A stretch of 64,000 nt of DNA from Liolophura sinensis (Eukaryota; Mollusca; Polyplacophora; Chitonida; Chitonidae). The notes beneath the pieces were generated by a model that was not told where the DNA came from, ran no database searches, and saw only the letters and a program-made list of their open reading frames with translations. The stretch lies in contig NC_088307.1 in NCBI RefSeq assembly GCF_032854445.1, forward strand, positions 11,732,017-11,796,016, written 5' to 3'. The translations under genes and the position numbers were made by a program. This document shows, one piece after another, positions 12,261-23,449 of the stretch (its first letter is position 1; each line of letters starts with the position of its first letter).

Positions 12261-12540
12261 TGTTGTTACAAGCCCAAGAGCTTTCCTTGCTAGAATTAAT
12301 CTGAGATATAATGGTACATTAGTATGGTAGATTTCATAGTTTTTTATACATTTGTATTCATGAGACAAGTAGCCCTAAGAGCTCAGTGTAGTTACGTGTG
12401 TAACAAAGTAATTTAATTCAGCGATTGTTCGAACGGGTGTATATAAACGCGCTAGTGATTGTAGCAATTCAGGGGAGACAGCTCTCAAGGACATTCTAAT
12501 TCAGGGGGAAATACTCTGTCCAGAAATATAATTCTGGACA

Positions 12541-13795
12541 GAATCCAGGCAGAATTTCAATCAATATTTTTAGAATTTTCTCTTAAGATTGGCTTTGGAT
12601 TCTGTTGTCATCAATAAAGTTGTCCATTTAAAGACTACCATTGGAAGTATCTTAAAACGGGATAAATATTATTTTAAATATTTTTTAAAGTTTTAATTTA
12701 GAATAAATTTGAAAAAAAAGTATATTGCAGGATTTAATTAATTTTCACCGCGTTGTGCGGTGAGATGCCCATGAATTTTTCACTGCCTTTTTAACTATTT
12801 CTTATGTAGAAACTGTTTACTAAGACACAAAAATGAACCACAAAAAATGTATTTGTATAATTTGAATAGTTTGATTAATTAGGTTTACAGTCTGTTGGGA
12901 AGAAGAATGCGGTTTGGGCCGAGACGGCGAGCAGCTGTGTGACATACTGTGTGATACCGTCCTTAAATATACCTGGTTTGTAAATCAACTGATTGTACGT
13001 CTGTGGTGGTCCGTAAATGATACAGACGTGTCCCACAACTCTGAGTGAAATGGCCCGTCGGAAACACATAGGTCTACCGGTAACTAAATCTGTCGTAAAA
13101 CAATCTCAACATGATGTATTAAGCAGTAGTTCTGTGCTATCATATATCACTACATGGAGTGAAAGGGAAAAGGCTACGTCACAGCATAGGCCCCGCAATC
13201 TGATAGTTTGACTGGATAAAATTCTCAAGATGGCTGTCTCCATTCACACCAGCCAATTGTGCAGTATTGTCATTTTGTTCGACACGTTATTTGGTGAAAT
13301 CACAATAAAATAGTAAAGTATGATACCTTTTAGAATGTGTGCTGGATTTGACTACCTTTTTCTATTTTAGTTGAAAAATTAATCGGCGCTTCTTGATGGC
13401 ATATATTTCTGTATAAATTACCAGCGTATTTAAGAATTGAATAAAGGCACAGACTATATTTCTGTTAAAGTGAAATCCGGTTTTTTACCATTGTAGTAGA
13501 AGGTTAATGTGTAGCCGAAAACACAACGCTTCGTGCAAAATTACTTGTGCTATAGATATTACCAGACGTACATAAATAGAGAGAGAAATATGCCATGATG
13601 CTATGATTCACCGTCTACATCCGGGTAATCCCACTCCACATTGATTGGCGCAACCATCACAGCAACAGGCGATCTATTTTAGACAGGCATGCGTAACACT
13701 GTGAAACTGATCTCATTTGCTCATCGTCACCTGCAGACGACATATTATTTCTTAGAATTCCTCAGGATAACCTTGTGTATTTTTTCTACAAGCTG
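12541..13795. other. Stretch without a supported gene
   Basis: A+T-rich sequence conserved with 53155-54420. No exon, RNA gene or repeat is supported apart from short frames that differ between the copies. Confidence 0.5.
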
Positions 13796-13799
13796 TCTT

Positions 13800-13902
13800 C
13801 CTTTTCTCTCTCTCCTGCCCCTCTCAAACCGCCATAATGCTGGCGGTCGTGAAATATTTTTGAAAACGGCGTAAACCACCAGTCAAATAAATAAAATAAA
13901 TC
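13800..13902 (+). mobile_element. SINE remnant
   Basis: Only the 3' half of the SINE remains here. The copy 2 partner (54425-54608) keeps more of the body, so copy 1 lost internal sequence after the duplication. Confidence 0.75.
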
Positions 13903-14039
13903 AATATTTTAGTAACATCCCACATTGACCTGTCAGACGAGAGTGTCGCATAAACTGTTTTACAGTCGTATGACACGGAGGAGTCATGCTCCCGCGTGCT
14001 TGTATAATGTGTGTTCTTGTGGCACGGCGATCTCATGCC

Positions 14040-14150
14040 TCCAAAGTGCGCTGCCGCCACTGAAGTATCATGCCGAAGACACCAAACACGACACCCCCAC
14101 CCAATCACATTATACTTACTCTGGACCAAACAGTCCTGTGTCATTGCTCT
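14040..14150 (+). repeat. Fragment of another dispersed repeat (CCGCCACTGAAGTATCATG)
   Basis: The core GCCGCCACTGAAGTATCATG recurs at 54748 in copy 2 and in reverse next to a SINE at 40768-40795. This shows a dispersed element, whose limits I cannot fix. Confidence 0.45.
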
Positions 14151-15235
14151 AACCTCTTCGTGCTGAGCCCCAAAACGAGACAGCAACAAATAGCGTCTTT
14201 GGTATGACCCGATTTGGTAAAAATCAGACCAACTATAAATATGCATTGATAATGGGTCCCATAAGAAGCATATGTGTGTTTTTTTAGCACAACGTTAAAT
14301 TCGAAGTTCAAAAGTAGAGTCGCGAAAAGAAGCTGCATACTCTGAAACAATCGAAATCGCTTTCATGTTATCGGTTTTAAACAATCAGCCGAGAGTTATA
14401 CTATAACCCAAAGGTGCAGCTGTTTCTGAGTTTTTCACCCGAACCCTGTCTTGCCTTTTAACTATATCACCGTGGGGTATGGGCCACACGACTTTATGTT
14501 TCCGGTTGTTCTAACATGGCGTAACCCATGACCTCGTAAGATTTTCTGCATGGTTAAAAGTTGATTAATAGAGCTACCAAGAGCTTCAGCAATAATGTAT
14601 GTGACCGATTAGGCATGTTACCACCCCTCCTCCAAAATAACTGATTTGAATTATTTAAATGACACTTCATTAGAGCATGACCTAAGTTGAGGGCAAAAAG
14701 TTTTAAACATTTTCTTTGATATATGTCACGTGACTTGGACGCCATATTGAATTTTGTCGAAAACCTTTAAAGGCTTCTTCTACATAAACACCGAAACTGT
14801 TGTCGTAAAACAACTCAGCCCCCAGAACTTTTGAAGTGTGAAAACATATAGCAGCAAATTATGCTCTGAATATATCACAAGAACGAACAGTTCTCTTTTA
14901 ATTCTCTGGGCTAACCACGTAGCTATATACATAGGTTTTACGGATGAAATCCCGTGCAGTTTTATGTTCTTACTCTAATTATGGCATTGATTATTACAAA
15001 AGTGGGAAAATCTGCCTTTGACCTGTAGCTTGGAAAGCTGAAGCCTTCAGCACATTGCCTCGCTTTAAGACCTCTTTCATAGGTATATTGACAGATTAAG
15101 CTGCGACCAATAGATATTTCGTTTAAAGTTTGAAGAACATAATTGTCATACTGAGGCCATTGAATTAACACGTAGGAGAGTGTGCACAATGACTGAAGAA
15201 ATCTCTGCAAATGTCACCATTTGGTCTGTAACTTG

Positions 15236-15375
15236 ATTTATTTATTTATTTATTTATTTGAATGGTGTTTTACGCCGTACTCAAGAATATTTCACTTCTA
15301 CGACGGCTGCCAGCTTTACGGTGGGAGGAAACCAGGCAGAGCCAGGGGGAAACCCACGACAATTCGCAGGTTGTC
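15236..15375 (-). mobile_element. 5'-truncated SINE
   Basis: On the plus strand it starts with the reversed tail GATTTATTTATTTATTTATT, then the reversed 3' signature CGCCGTACTCAAGAATATTT. The partner is 55948-56092. Confidence 0.8.
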
Positions 15376-16393
15376 TGTAACTTTAGTATGTAAAAAAAAA
15401 ATTAAAGTTAGAATGCTGAAACCTGTACCAAACTTTAGGGATTGAGCAGTTCTGTATTCCTTGTTTAGGTGTTTGAATCTACAAAAATTTTCAGAATGTT
15501 TTCTGCTTTTAATAATATTTGTATTATGAAACTAGATGTAATTGTTTATTTCAGAAGTTTCAGAACAACACTCAGTATTTGAGTGAGTGCGTGCTTGGGG
15601 TTTAATTGGGGTGAAAAAGGGTGGGGGTGTTGGGTGGGGTTGTTGGTGCTGGGACAGGAATTTTGTTTGGGGTTGTATATAGTGATCGCTTTTCCTTCCA
15701 CCATTGTCCGTCCTATTAATCTTGACTACGCCATATTTCAGTGCTGGTTGTTGGCAGGAATCTGAAATTTGATTTATTCTTTGTTTTAAATAAACGACAT
15801 GGTATGGTAAGGGAATCGGCCACAGTGCAAGAAACTGTGCACCCTAAGAAGCGAAACTGACGGGATAGCTATGAATGATAACTGCAGACACACTTGTGCC
15901 AGGCGTGTCCGCGTTTTAAATGAACCATAATACTTGCATACTCTTACGTACCTTGAAACCACCCCAATAAAAGGAAAAGTGAATGTCATTTGCGACCTGC
16001 ATGGGGAAATATAGTAAATATTTTATTTTAATATTAACGTCTTTTTTCTATTTAACATCAGAATGCTGTCAGTGGAAAGTATCCAATGAATGGCGTTCTC
16101 GTTCGTAACCCCCACATGCATACAAGATAAGGCTGTTATCTTACGCAAAGCAAAACCTGTCAGCACATTTTCTTTGTGTCATTCACGGTTTACGATAAAC
16201 ATTTCACGAGATCGATATCGCCGCTCGAGGCTTAGGGACACTCCTGGAAAATATGCAGATTAATTACTGCTATTGTAGTCTAGTTTTAAAATCTTATATC
16301 TTACCGAGGTGAGCGAAGTGGAAATGTGAATGTTATATTATGTCGAAGCCTTGTCTGAGATTTTGCGCTGTAACTGGTGACTTGATATATTTA

Positions 16394-16560
16394 CCTCATT
16401 TATATACTCACTAGATTAGTGTTTTCGCCGTACTCAAGGATATTTCACCTATACAACGGCGGCTAGCATTAATGTGGGAGGAAACCAAACAGAGCCTGCA
16501 GGAATCCCACAACCATCCACAGGTTGCTGGAAGACCTCCCCACGATCGTTCAGCTGGAGA
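16394..16560 (-). mobile_element. SINE, copy-1-specific block
   Basis: The reversed SINE signature GCCGTACTCAAGGATATTTC and body are present. It lies in the 15604-16975 block, which has no partner in copy 2. Confidence 0.75.
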
Positions 16561-17608
16561 GTATGTGCCTCATATTACGTGAGCGTGGATCATATTGAAA
16601 CTTCGAAATTTTATTGGAAATTTTTGTTTTTAAACTAAAATATAACTAGTGTTGTCCTACTTTCACATCAAATATTACAAGGATCCTTTTATTGATGCTG
16701 AACAATAACACGTTTAAAAGTTTTGCATACAATATTTGTATTATACACAATGTTCTGATGTAAAAAACAAAAGGTATCAATTATCTCAGTTATATAAACA
16801 CAGCAACAGTAACATTAAAACTAATCCATATTTATGTGGCCCATGACTCAGAGTTAAGCGGAAGTAGATATACACATGATTTTCCAAAGCTTACAGTGCC
16901 ATAGATATTCTACAGTATGATTGTAAGCTGTAATTAATGGTATATTTGGCAACAAGAATGAAACTTTGAATGATGGCGCTTGATGGCTATACTTTTACTT
17001 AGAAGCAAAAATGATTTGTGACGTAGAATTAAATCGTCTATGTTAGTACACGCTTTTGTTTATGTGACTATAGGCGAGATATGTATACACCATATATGCA
17101 TTGATTTCTGGGATATAGCTAACAATATCGAAATCACTATTAGTCCTCTCTATTGTCATGCAAACGACGATAGAGGAAGACCTAGCTGTTTTCATCAATG
17201 TACAAATCCAGATAACATGTATCAGCTGGGATATTAACACCAGATCTTAATGCGCTCGGATAAAAACAATTCAACAGAAGAAATCAAGAAGAGGAGAACC
17301 TGACAAGCCCACGGTGAAGCGTGCTCTGTAGAAAACTGCCTTAGACAATATCCCCATCGGATCTTTACAACAGTCTGTCGTAGATTTTAGTAAAATGAGA
17401 ATGCTCCTAGCATAAACACATTTTTACTATTGGAAGTTTCTATGAAAGTATAAGAGTGAATCTGGAACTAAACACAAAATACAACCTGATCAAAAGCAGT
17501 TTCACTTTTCTTTACAGCCTCGGCAGTTTAAGTATGTCACACTCGGCCCCATTCTCGTCCAAATTTCCTCGGGAGAGCGACACCTGGTGGTGGATGGTGA
17601 CCTCTCGG

Positions 17609-20600
17609 TTAAATGTCAGTGTTGTGTATAGCTGTGGAATCCATGTTTTGCTGGAAGGCCTGGGGATTTTCGCTTCCGGTTATCTCGGGCTGAACACTAT
17701 TTTCACTCTCAGCGGCGGGTTTTAGATCACAAAAAAATGGTATTTGTTTTACTGTGTTGAGGAATTCTCTTTTGTCTGAAATACTTCAGAATGTTTTGCT
17801 CCCTGTGATCTGTGGGCTGAATACTGCTTTCATTCTGATTGGTGGTTTTCAGATCACACAGAATATGGTACACGTTCTGTTCTGTTGAATGCACATTGTG
17901 CAGAAAGATTTTGGGGCTTTGGCATCCGGGCTGAATTCTGCCTTCATTCTCATTGGTGGTTTCCAGACCACACAGAATATGGTACTCGTTCTGTTCTGTT
18001 GAATCTACATTGTGCAGAAAGACTTAGGGGCTTTAGCTTCCTGGCTGAATTCTGTTTTCACTCATTAGTGAACTTCATTTTTCAGATCAAACAGAGCTTG
18101 GTACTGGTTCTGTTCGGCCTGAATTTTGCTTTCATTGGTGTTTTGCATCATACAGAACTTGGTACTCGTTCTGTTTTGCTGAATCCACATTCTGGTAAAA
18201 GGCTTTGGTATTTTCGTACATTTCGGGCTGAATACTGCTTTCTTTTCCGTGGGTGGTTTTCAGATCACACAGAATATTACACTCCTGTGGTGAGGTGTAT
18301 TCCATGGCGGCGGCAACATCCACACCTTTGTTTCCGGAATTTCTGTCCAAATCCACTTTTTCGTAGGCGCAGGTCTGCGCGATAGTTGTTGAGCAAGGTG
18401 CATTGTCTTGGCCCCTGGAATCCGACACGGAAACATTACTGTAAGCAGCGTTCGCTGTTATTTGTTCCACAGAAGGCCGCATGGAGGTGTAACCAGTGCC
18501 ATCGCCACTCTTTCTTTTACGTTTCCTGTTACAGAAAAATGAAGTTCATGTTGAACTTTCTAAACAAGTACACGGATATTACAAATGAACCGCAGGCCGT
18601 TTCAGACAAGAGAAATGAATGCAGTATATATTCAAAAAGGAATTCATCTTCCCACGTAATGAATTTTACATCGTAAAGGTAGGAATAACTGTTCTTCCAA
18701 ATTCCTACAAAGTAAATAATTCTGCTGCTTAGTTTAAAAAATATTTCGTCTAGTTTATTTTCTAACATGCGCCTTTCCGTTAGTCGACCTCACCCAAAGT
18801 GATCTCAAAATGAGTGGTATGGTTTTGGAGGGGAGACAAGCTGCTCTATAAGTGGTCCTGATGATATGAGAGTCTGTCTTTTGAGAGAAAAGTGGGGGTC
18901 AGCTGACTCAAAAGTCTGAGTTATACACCTGAGCTAATTCAACTCAGAGTTATATGACCAGATAAAAGCCTTGAGTTTTCCGGCTTATCAAGTGAGTCAG
19001 CAATAGAAACAGATGAACTTAATGACTCAGCTGATTGGGCCATGTGACTAAGTTTACTCAGTTGAATTAGTTATAATTTTATACAATTTTTAATACAGCA
19101 GTGGACCCTAACCTTTCTTTTAGCTTTGATCGGTTGTTCTGTCTGTCAATCTGTGTTATAATCGGTCAGTGTGTGGCACTGCCGATCAGTCTGTCTCTTG
19201 GTCTGTCTGGTTAATGGTTTGTTCTTTGAACGATCGATGCGTCAGCTTTTTTGGTGGGTTTGTTAGTCGGTCTGTCGGTCATTCCGTAGAACGGTTGGTC
19301 AGCATGCCGTAAGGACGTGTCTATTGGTTTGATCTGTTGGTCGGTTGGTCAATATGTTAGCTGGTTGGTCAACATCTTGGTAGGTTGGATAATATATTGA
19401 TCGGCAGGTCAATACTTATTTATTATTACATTGGTTTTTACGCTCTACTTAAGAATATTTCACTTATACAACGGCGTTTAGCATTATGCTGAGAGGAAAC
19501 CCGGTACTATCCGTGGGAAACCCACAACCATCCCAAGAATGCTGCAAGACCTTCTCATGTACTGCCGGAGAGGAAGCCAGCATTTTTGGTTGGTCAACAT
19601 GTTGGTCGGGTTGACAGTTTATTACTTGGTTGGACAATATGTTGGTCGGTTGGAAAATATGTTGGCCGGTTGGTCAACATGTTGGTCGGGTGATTAATAT
19701 CTTGGTCGGTTGGTCAATATGTTGGTCGGTCAGTAAAATATTTGTCATCCTATCTTTTATCTGCTTATATTTGCAGACATATGCTACCTACGTATGTGTG
19801 GGGGGAGGGGGATTTCACACGAGATACATATCCCTGTGAGTCTATACTTACCGAACAACAACAACCAAAACGATGACAGCCAGCAGAATCGCCCCTCCTA
19901 ACCCAACAACCAAGCCTGCAGTGAGTGCCGCGGAATTTGTGCCTGAAGAGGATTTATAAAAAATGAACGGTTTCAAGTATGACGCTGAGCGTAATCGCCT
20001 AATCAAATTGTCACTTGTAAAGATGCTATGGAGGCTCCTACGTGTAAACAAAGAGACTTGTGCTTTGAACTTCTTATTTCAAATTAAAATAATGCCCAAT
20101 TTTCACATAATATGAAAATCTTAAGGTAGGAGACTATGTAATACGGACTTACATCAGTTTTACATTTTAACAGGTATAAAATTCTTGGCCTATTCAAGCT
20201 AAGGTAACACCAAAGAATCCTTATTAACCACTTATTTTCTCGCTTGGTCTCGTGTGTCGTGATGTTATGTGATGTTGCCAATGCAAATCTGTCAAGTGTG
20301 GCACTTTTTGCTTTAGGAGGAGAACATGCCTTAGAAGTAAAGTTTTTCATTGTACGTTTTCATTAACTCCTACAGTCTGTTTCTGTTCCTCCGCCGCACA
20401 ACTTCTGAAGGAATAAATGAGTGGTTATTTCTGTCGCTATTTCTGGATGAGAACTCCTGACTGTGTACAATCTAGAGCTTGTAATGCACGACTGCACCTC
20501 TGAGATCCATCTTGTGGAGGGCAAAGATTCTTTGGTCAAGTTTTTCGATTGCTGTTCAAAGTCTGGTCTCTGCACCAAGGTAAGCAAACTGGATTTATCA

Positions 20601-21156
20601 AGGAGCAAAATCCTAATGTGCCATCACTGTTCACAATATGATCAGAAACTAGGATTGGGGAATACCAAACACTTTGAAAATGCTACTTGTTCCTGCCTTA
20701 GGTGTCCCCCAGCACTGAGAGGTTAGAACAAGGAAACATGACTGGTGGGCCCGATGCCAGTGTAATGTCATTGAGTTGGGTGTCATGCCTGGTGCCTGTT
20801 GTCATATTTGTCGTGTTTTCGGTACTGTTCGAGTCAAAATCTTTAATAAATATTCTCAATAGTCAAATTCGGTTATCAGCAATAATATTTCCAACAAGCT
20901 ACGCATTGTCGTGGGTTTTTCTCAGGCTTTGTCCAATTTCCTCCCAAAGTAATTCTCATCGTCATATTCTTGTGTATGGCGCACAAAATACACCTATCAA
21001 GAAAATAAACAATAAAGAAATGAATAGTAATTAATATTTCTTTCAGAATTCAATCCCAAGATCACCACCTGTGTCATTGTTGTCTTGTTTTTTATGCGCC
21101 GCTCTCACCTGTGACTCCGTTATTCGTTGTACGGGTTGTAATCTTTACGCTTGGAT
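17609..21156 (-). CDS. Receptor with tyrosine-motif (YxxL) tail, copy 1, 3' part only
   Basis: Three minus-strand exons join in matching phases. Exon a (21109-21156) encodes a Thr-rich stalk reading PSVKITTRTTNNGVT. Exon b (19852-19942) encodes a membrane segment of about 24 residues (LTAGLVVGLGGAILLAVIVL and following Val). Exon c (starting 18525) opens with the stop-transfer run RKRKRKS, then a tail with YSNV, YEKV, YQNV and YQVL. Splice sites are TTTCAG/GTGAGA, CTTCAG/GTAAGT and TAACAG; phases are 1, then 2. The tail frame stops at 18132 after 130 residues because two bases are missing from a poly-A run relative to copy 2. Remains of further 38-codon YxxL repeats extend to an old stop at 17609. 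Such motifs bind SH2-domain proteins when phosphorylated (family knowledge); signalling here is inferred. Extracellular exons upstream were not found, so ligand and family are unknown. Confidence 0.65.
18880..19080. promoter_or_regulatory. Intronic foldback with three AP-1-type TGA(C/G)TCA motifs
   Basis: Exact TGACTCA or TGAGTCA heptamers lie at 18904-18910, 18993-18999 and 19023-19029. All three are kept in copy 2 at about 60175-60300. The segment is flanked by an inverted pair, GCTAATTCAACTCAG near 18933 and its reverse complement form CTCAGTTGAATTAG near 19057. It sits in the intron between the membrane and tail exons of the YxxL receptor. Regulatory function is inference; a palindromic mobile element explains it equally well. 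Confidence 0.35.
19300..19745. repeat. 20-bp minisatellite (TTGGTCGGTTGGTCAATATG), short in copy 1
   Basis: The array has about a dozen diverged units, interrupted by a reversed SINE at 19418-19590. The unit length is not a multiple of three, so frames across it are not meaningful. The copy 2 array is far longer (60845-61395). Confidence 0.85.
19418..19590 (-). mobile_element. SINE inside the 20-bp minisatellite
   Basis: The reversed SINE signature is TACTTAAGAATATTTCAC, and the body runs to CGGAGAGGAAGCCAGCA. The partner in copy 2 is 60682-60852. It inserted before the duplication. Confidence 0.75.
20463..20577 (+). other. Possible exon conserved in both copies (strand uncertain)
   Basis: On the plus strand a cysteine-containing frame (with DCTSEIHLVEGK and FFDCCSKSGLCTK) ends at a strong donor AAG|GTAAGC. 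On the minus strand an 81-codon frame over the same bases is open in both copies (20363-20608 and 62010-62255). Copy differences are few and mostly single substitutions. I cannot decide strand or product. Confidence 0.25.
20880..21030 (+). mobile_element. Degenerate SINE
   Basis: A diverged body and tail end in AGAAAATAAACAATAAAGAAA. The partner in copy 2 is 62520-62640. Confidence 0.5.
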
Positions 21157-21919
21157 CTGAAACAAAGACCGTCGTTTGTTTAATTCCCCTTCTTTATCTT
21201 GGGATGCACGATGTATTTCTGGTGTCAAAGAACGATGGGACGGTGACCCAGATTACCACCAGCGCATGCACAGTGTGATAGCGGAAATAGAAGCGTCAAA
21301 TAAGTTGAAAATGTTAGAAGACTCTACAGTAATCCAGTACTATTTCTATCAATACTGGCATAATGGCGTTTTGCTACGTATGCAGAAAATAAATAGTTAA
21401 ATATAATATACCAGTTTTATACCGCTACTATCATCCAGCCGAAGAATTATTACTATTTTTTGTGTAAATTTTTAACATCCTCAGTTTGTAGTATTGTAAA
21501 AGATGTACGCCGCGTGTCTCTCGTTCTGATTCAATCCTTCATCCCTTTATTATGAATTCAAATAAACTTATCATTAATCTTATCATCGAAAAAGACCCAT
21601 TACTCCGTCACGTTTTATAATACAAGCTTTCACACCTGGTCATAATCGTGCATACCTGAGTAAAATCGTCCTCCGCTGTGACGCTGCGATATATGTGTGC
21701 TACCTTGTAGAGTTATGAGCACAGCTCCACAGAAATTGTGACGTATAAACAAAAGAATGAACAATAGGGGAAGTCATTTTTACGTTACGTCTGCAGTTAT
21801 TTTTTCCAGATGCGTGGTCAGCAACTGAGCCTGGGCACCTGTACATAATTCACTACTCAGTCACCCAAAGAGAGAGATAAAAATGGTCTGTCAGTAATTA
21901 TGGAGTGTTTTGTATGGTT

Positions 21920-22990
21920 TCAGTGCGCTGTGACTGGGTGATGTTTCATGTGTGTTGTCAGTATACTGAGACTGGATGAGGAATCGTGTGGTATCTGTAC
22001 ACTGTAGCGGGTTGAGGTTTCATGTCTGGTGTCAGTATACTGTGACTAGATGAGGATTCGTGTGGTATCAGTACACTGTAGTGGGTTGAGGTTTCATGTC
22101 TGGTGTCAGTATACCATGACTGGATGAGGATTTGTGTGGTATTGGTACACTGTAGTGGGTTGAGGTTTCATGTCTGGTGTCGGTATACTGTGACTGGATG
22201 AGGATTCGTGTGGTATCACTACACTGTAGTTAGTTGATGTTTCATGTCTGGTGTCGGTATACTGTGACTGGATGAGGATTCGTGTGGTATCTGTGACTGG
22301 GTGAGGATTCGTGTGGTATCGGTATACAGAAGTTGGTTGAAGTTTCTTGTCAGGTGTCAATATACTGTGACTAGATGAGGATTCTTGTGGTATCTGTACA
22401 CCATAGTTGGTTGAGGTTTCATGTCTGGTGTCAGTATACTGTGACTGGATGAGGATTCGTGTGGTATCGGTACACTGTAGTTGGCTGAGGCTTCATGTCT
22501 GGTGTCGGTATACTTTGACTTGATGAGGATTCGTGTGGTCGTGTGGTATCGGCACACTGTAGTTGGTTGAGGCTTTTATGTCTGGTGTCGGTATATTGTG
22601 GCTAGGTTAGAATTTGTGTGGTATCGGTACACTGTAGTTGGTTGAGGTTTTTATGTCTGGTGTCAGTATACTGTGACTGGATGAAGATTCGCTTGGTACC
22701 GGTACACTGTAGTTGGTTGAGGTTTCATGTCTGGTATCGGTATACTGTGACTGGGTTAGAATTCGTGTGGTATCAGTACACTGTAGTTGGTTGAGGTTTC
22801 ATGTCTGGTGTCGGTATACTGTGACTGGGTTAGAATTTGTGTGGTATCAGTACACTGTTGTTGGTTGAGGTTTGATGTCTGGTGTCAGTATACTGTGACT
22901 AGATGAGGATTCGTGTGGTATCTGTACACTGTAGTGGGTTGAGGTTTCATGTCTGGTGTCACTATACCGTGACTAGCTGGATGTCTTGTC
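21920..22990. repeat. 74-bp dimeric minisatellite, ~14 units
   Basis: The repeated GTTTCATGTC starts fall at 22017, 22091, 22165 and 22239, a strict 74-bp period. Each unit is made of two related half-units of 36 and 38 bp, beginning GTATACTGTGACTGGATGAG and GTACACTGTAGTTGGTTGAG. Copy 2 has the same array from about 63,545 to past the window end. Confidence 0.95.
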
Positions 22991-23171
22991 TATTAGCATA
23001 CCGTAACTTGGCGGGCTTTCTGGTGTCTGCTATAATTGGATGGGGTGTATGTCTTTTGTGACTACAGTGTAAGGTAATGCGATGGAAGTGGTCAGGGTGC
23101 CGTGTCTACTGTGTCCAGGGACTGGTTTCATAAGGCTCACTTGGCAAAGTAAGCCTTTAACTACCATACCT

Positions 23172-23442
23172 CCTTGGCCGAGGGAATTAGCGTGTCAGCA
23201 GGGTGCAATGGTCCCGGAACCTCTCACCAATGCAGTCACTGTAAGTTCTAGTTCACTTCATGCTGACTTCCTCTCCAGCTATTCGTGGGATGGTCTGGCA
23301 GCAAACTGCGGATGGTAGGAGGTTTCCACAGGACTCTGCCCGCTTTCCTCTCACCGTAACGCTGACCGTCGTCGTATAAGTGAAGTATTTTTGAGTACGG
23401 CGTAAAACACCAATCAAGTAAACCATCAATGAATAAATCAAT
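23172..23442 (+). mobile_element. tRNA-derived SINE, near full length
   Basis: The head contains CCTTGGCCGAGGGAATTAGCG and CTCACCAATGCAGTCACTG. The body and the 3' signature TTTTTGAGTACGGCGTAAAAC follow. It sits just beyond the minisatellite. Confidence 0.8.
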
Positions 23443-23449
23443 CAATCAC

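Larger units (their letters stand above)
1..23000 (+). repeat. Segmental duplication, copy 1 (left edge outside window)
   Basis: This stretch aligns in the same orientation and order with 43946-64000. Shared landmarks include the SINE at 454, the second-family SINE at 1328, the tRNA-like sequence at 4831, the CA repeat at 8814, the inverted-repeat element at 8630, the receptor exons at 17609-21156 and the 74-bp minisatellite from about 21,920. Over the first 200 aligned bases I counted about 11 substitutions; most later stretches look closer to 2-4%. The offset falls from about 43.95 kb to about 41.6 kb because copy 2 has net deletions. Blocks 5247-8298, 11809-12260 and 15604-16975 have no partner in copy 2. 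Confidence 0.95.

Noticed and set aside
11953-12330. 125-codon plus-strand frame
   Set aside because: It starts within the 452-bp copy-1-specific insertion and runs through its border into flanking DNA; no homologue in copy 2.
15583-15765. Gly/Trp-rich plus frame
   Set aside because: It lies at a rearrangement breakpoint and starts in a SINE tail remnant; not kept in copy 2.
17456-18385. Plus-strand frames of 89 and 166 codons over the tail repeats
   Set aside because: Antisense to the receptor tail; the minus strand shows splice sites, a stop-transfer run and repeated tyrosine motifs.
21920-22990. CRISPR-like array
   Set aside because: Units are contiguous 74-bp repeats with no unique spacers, in eukaryotic DNA.
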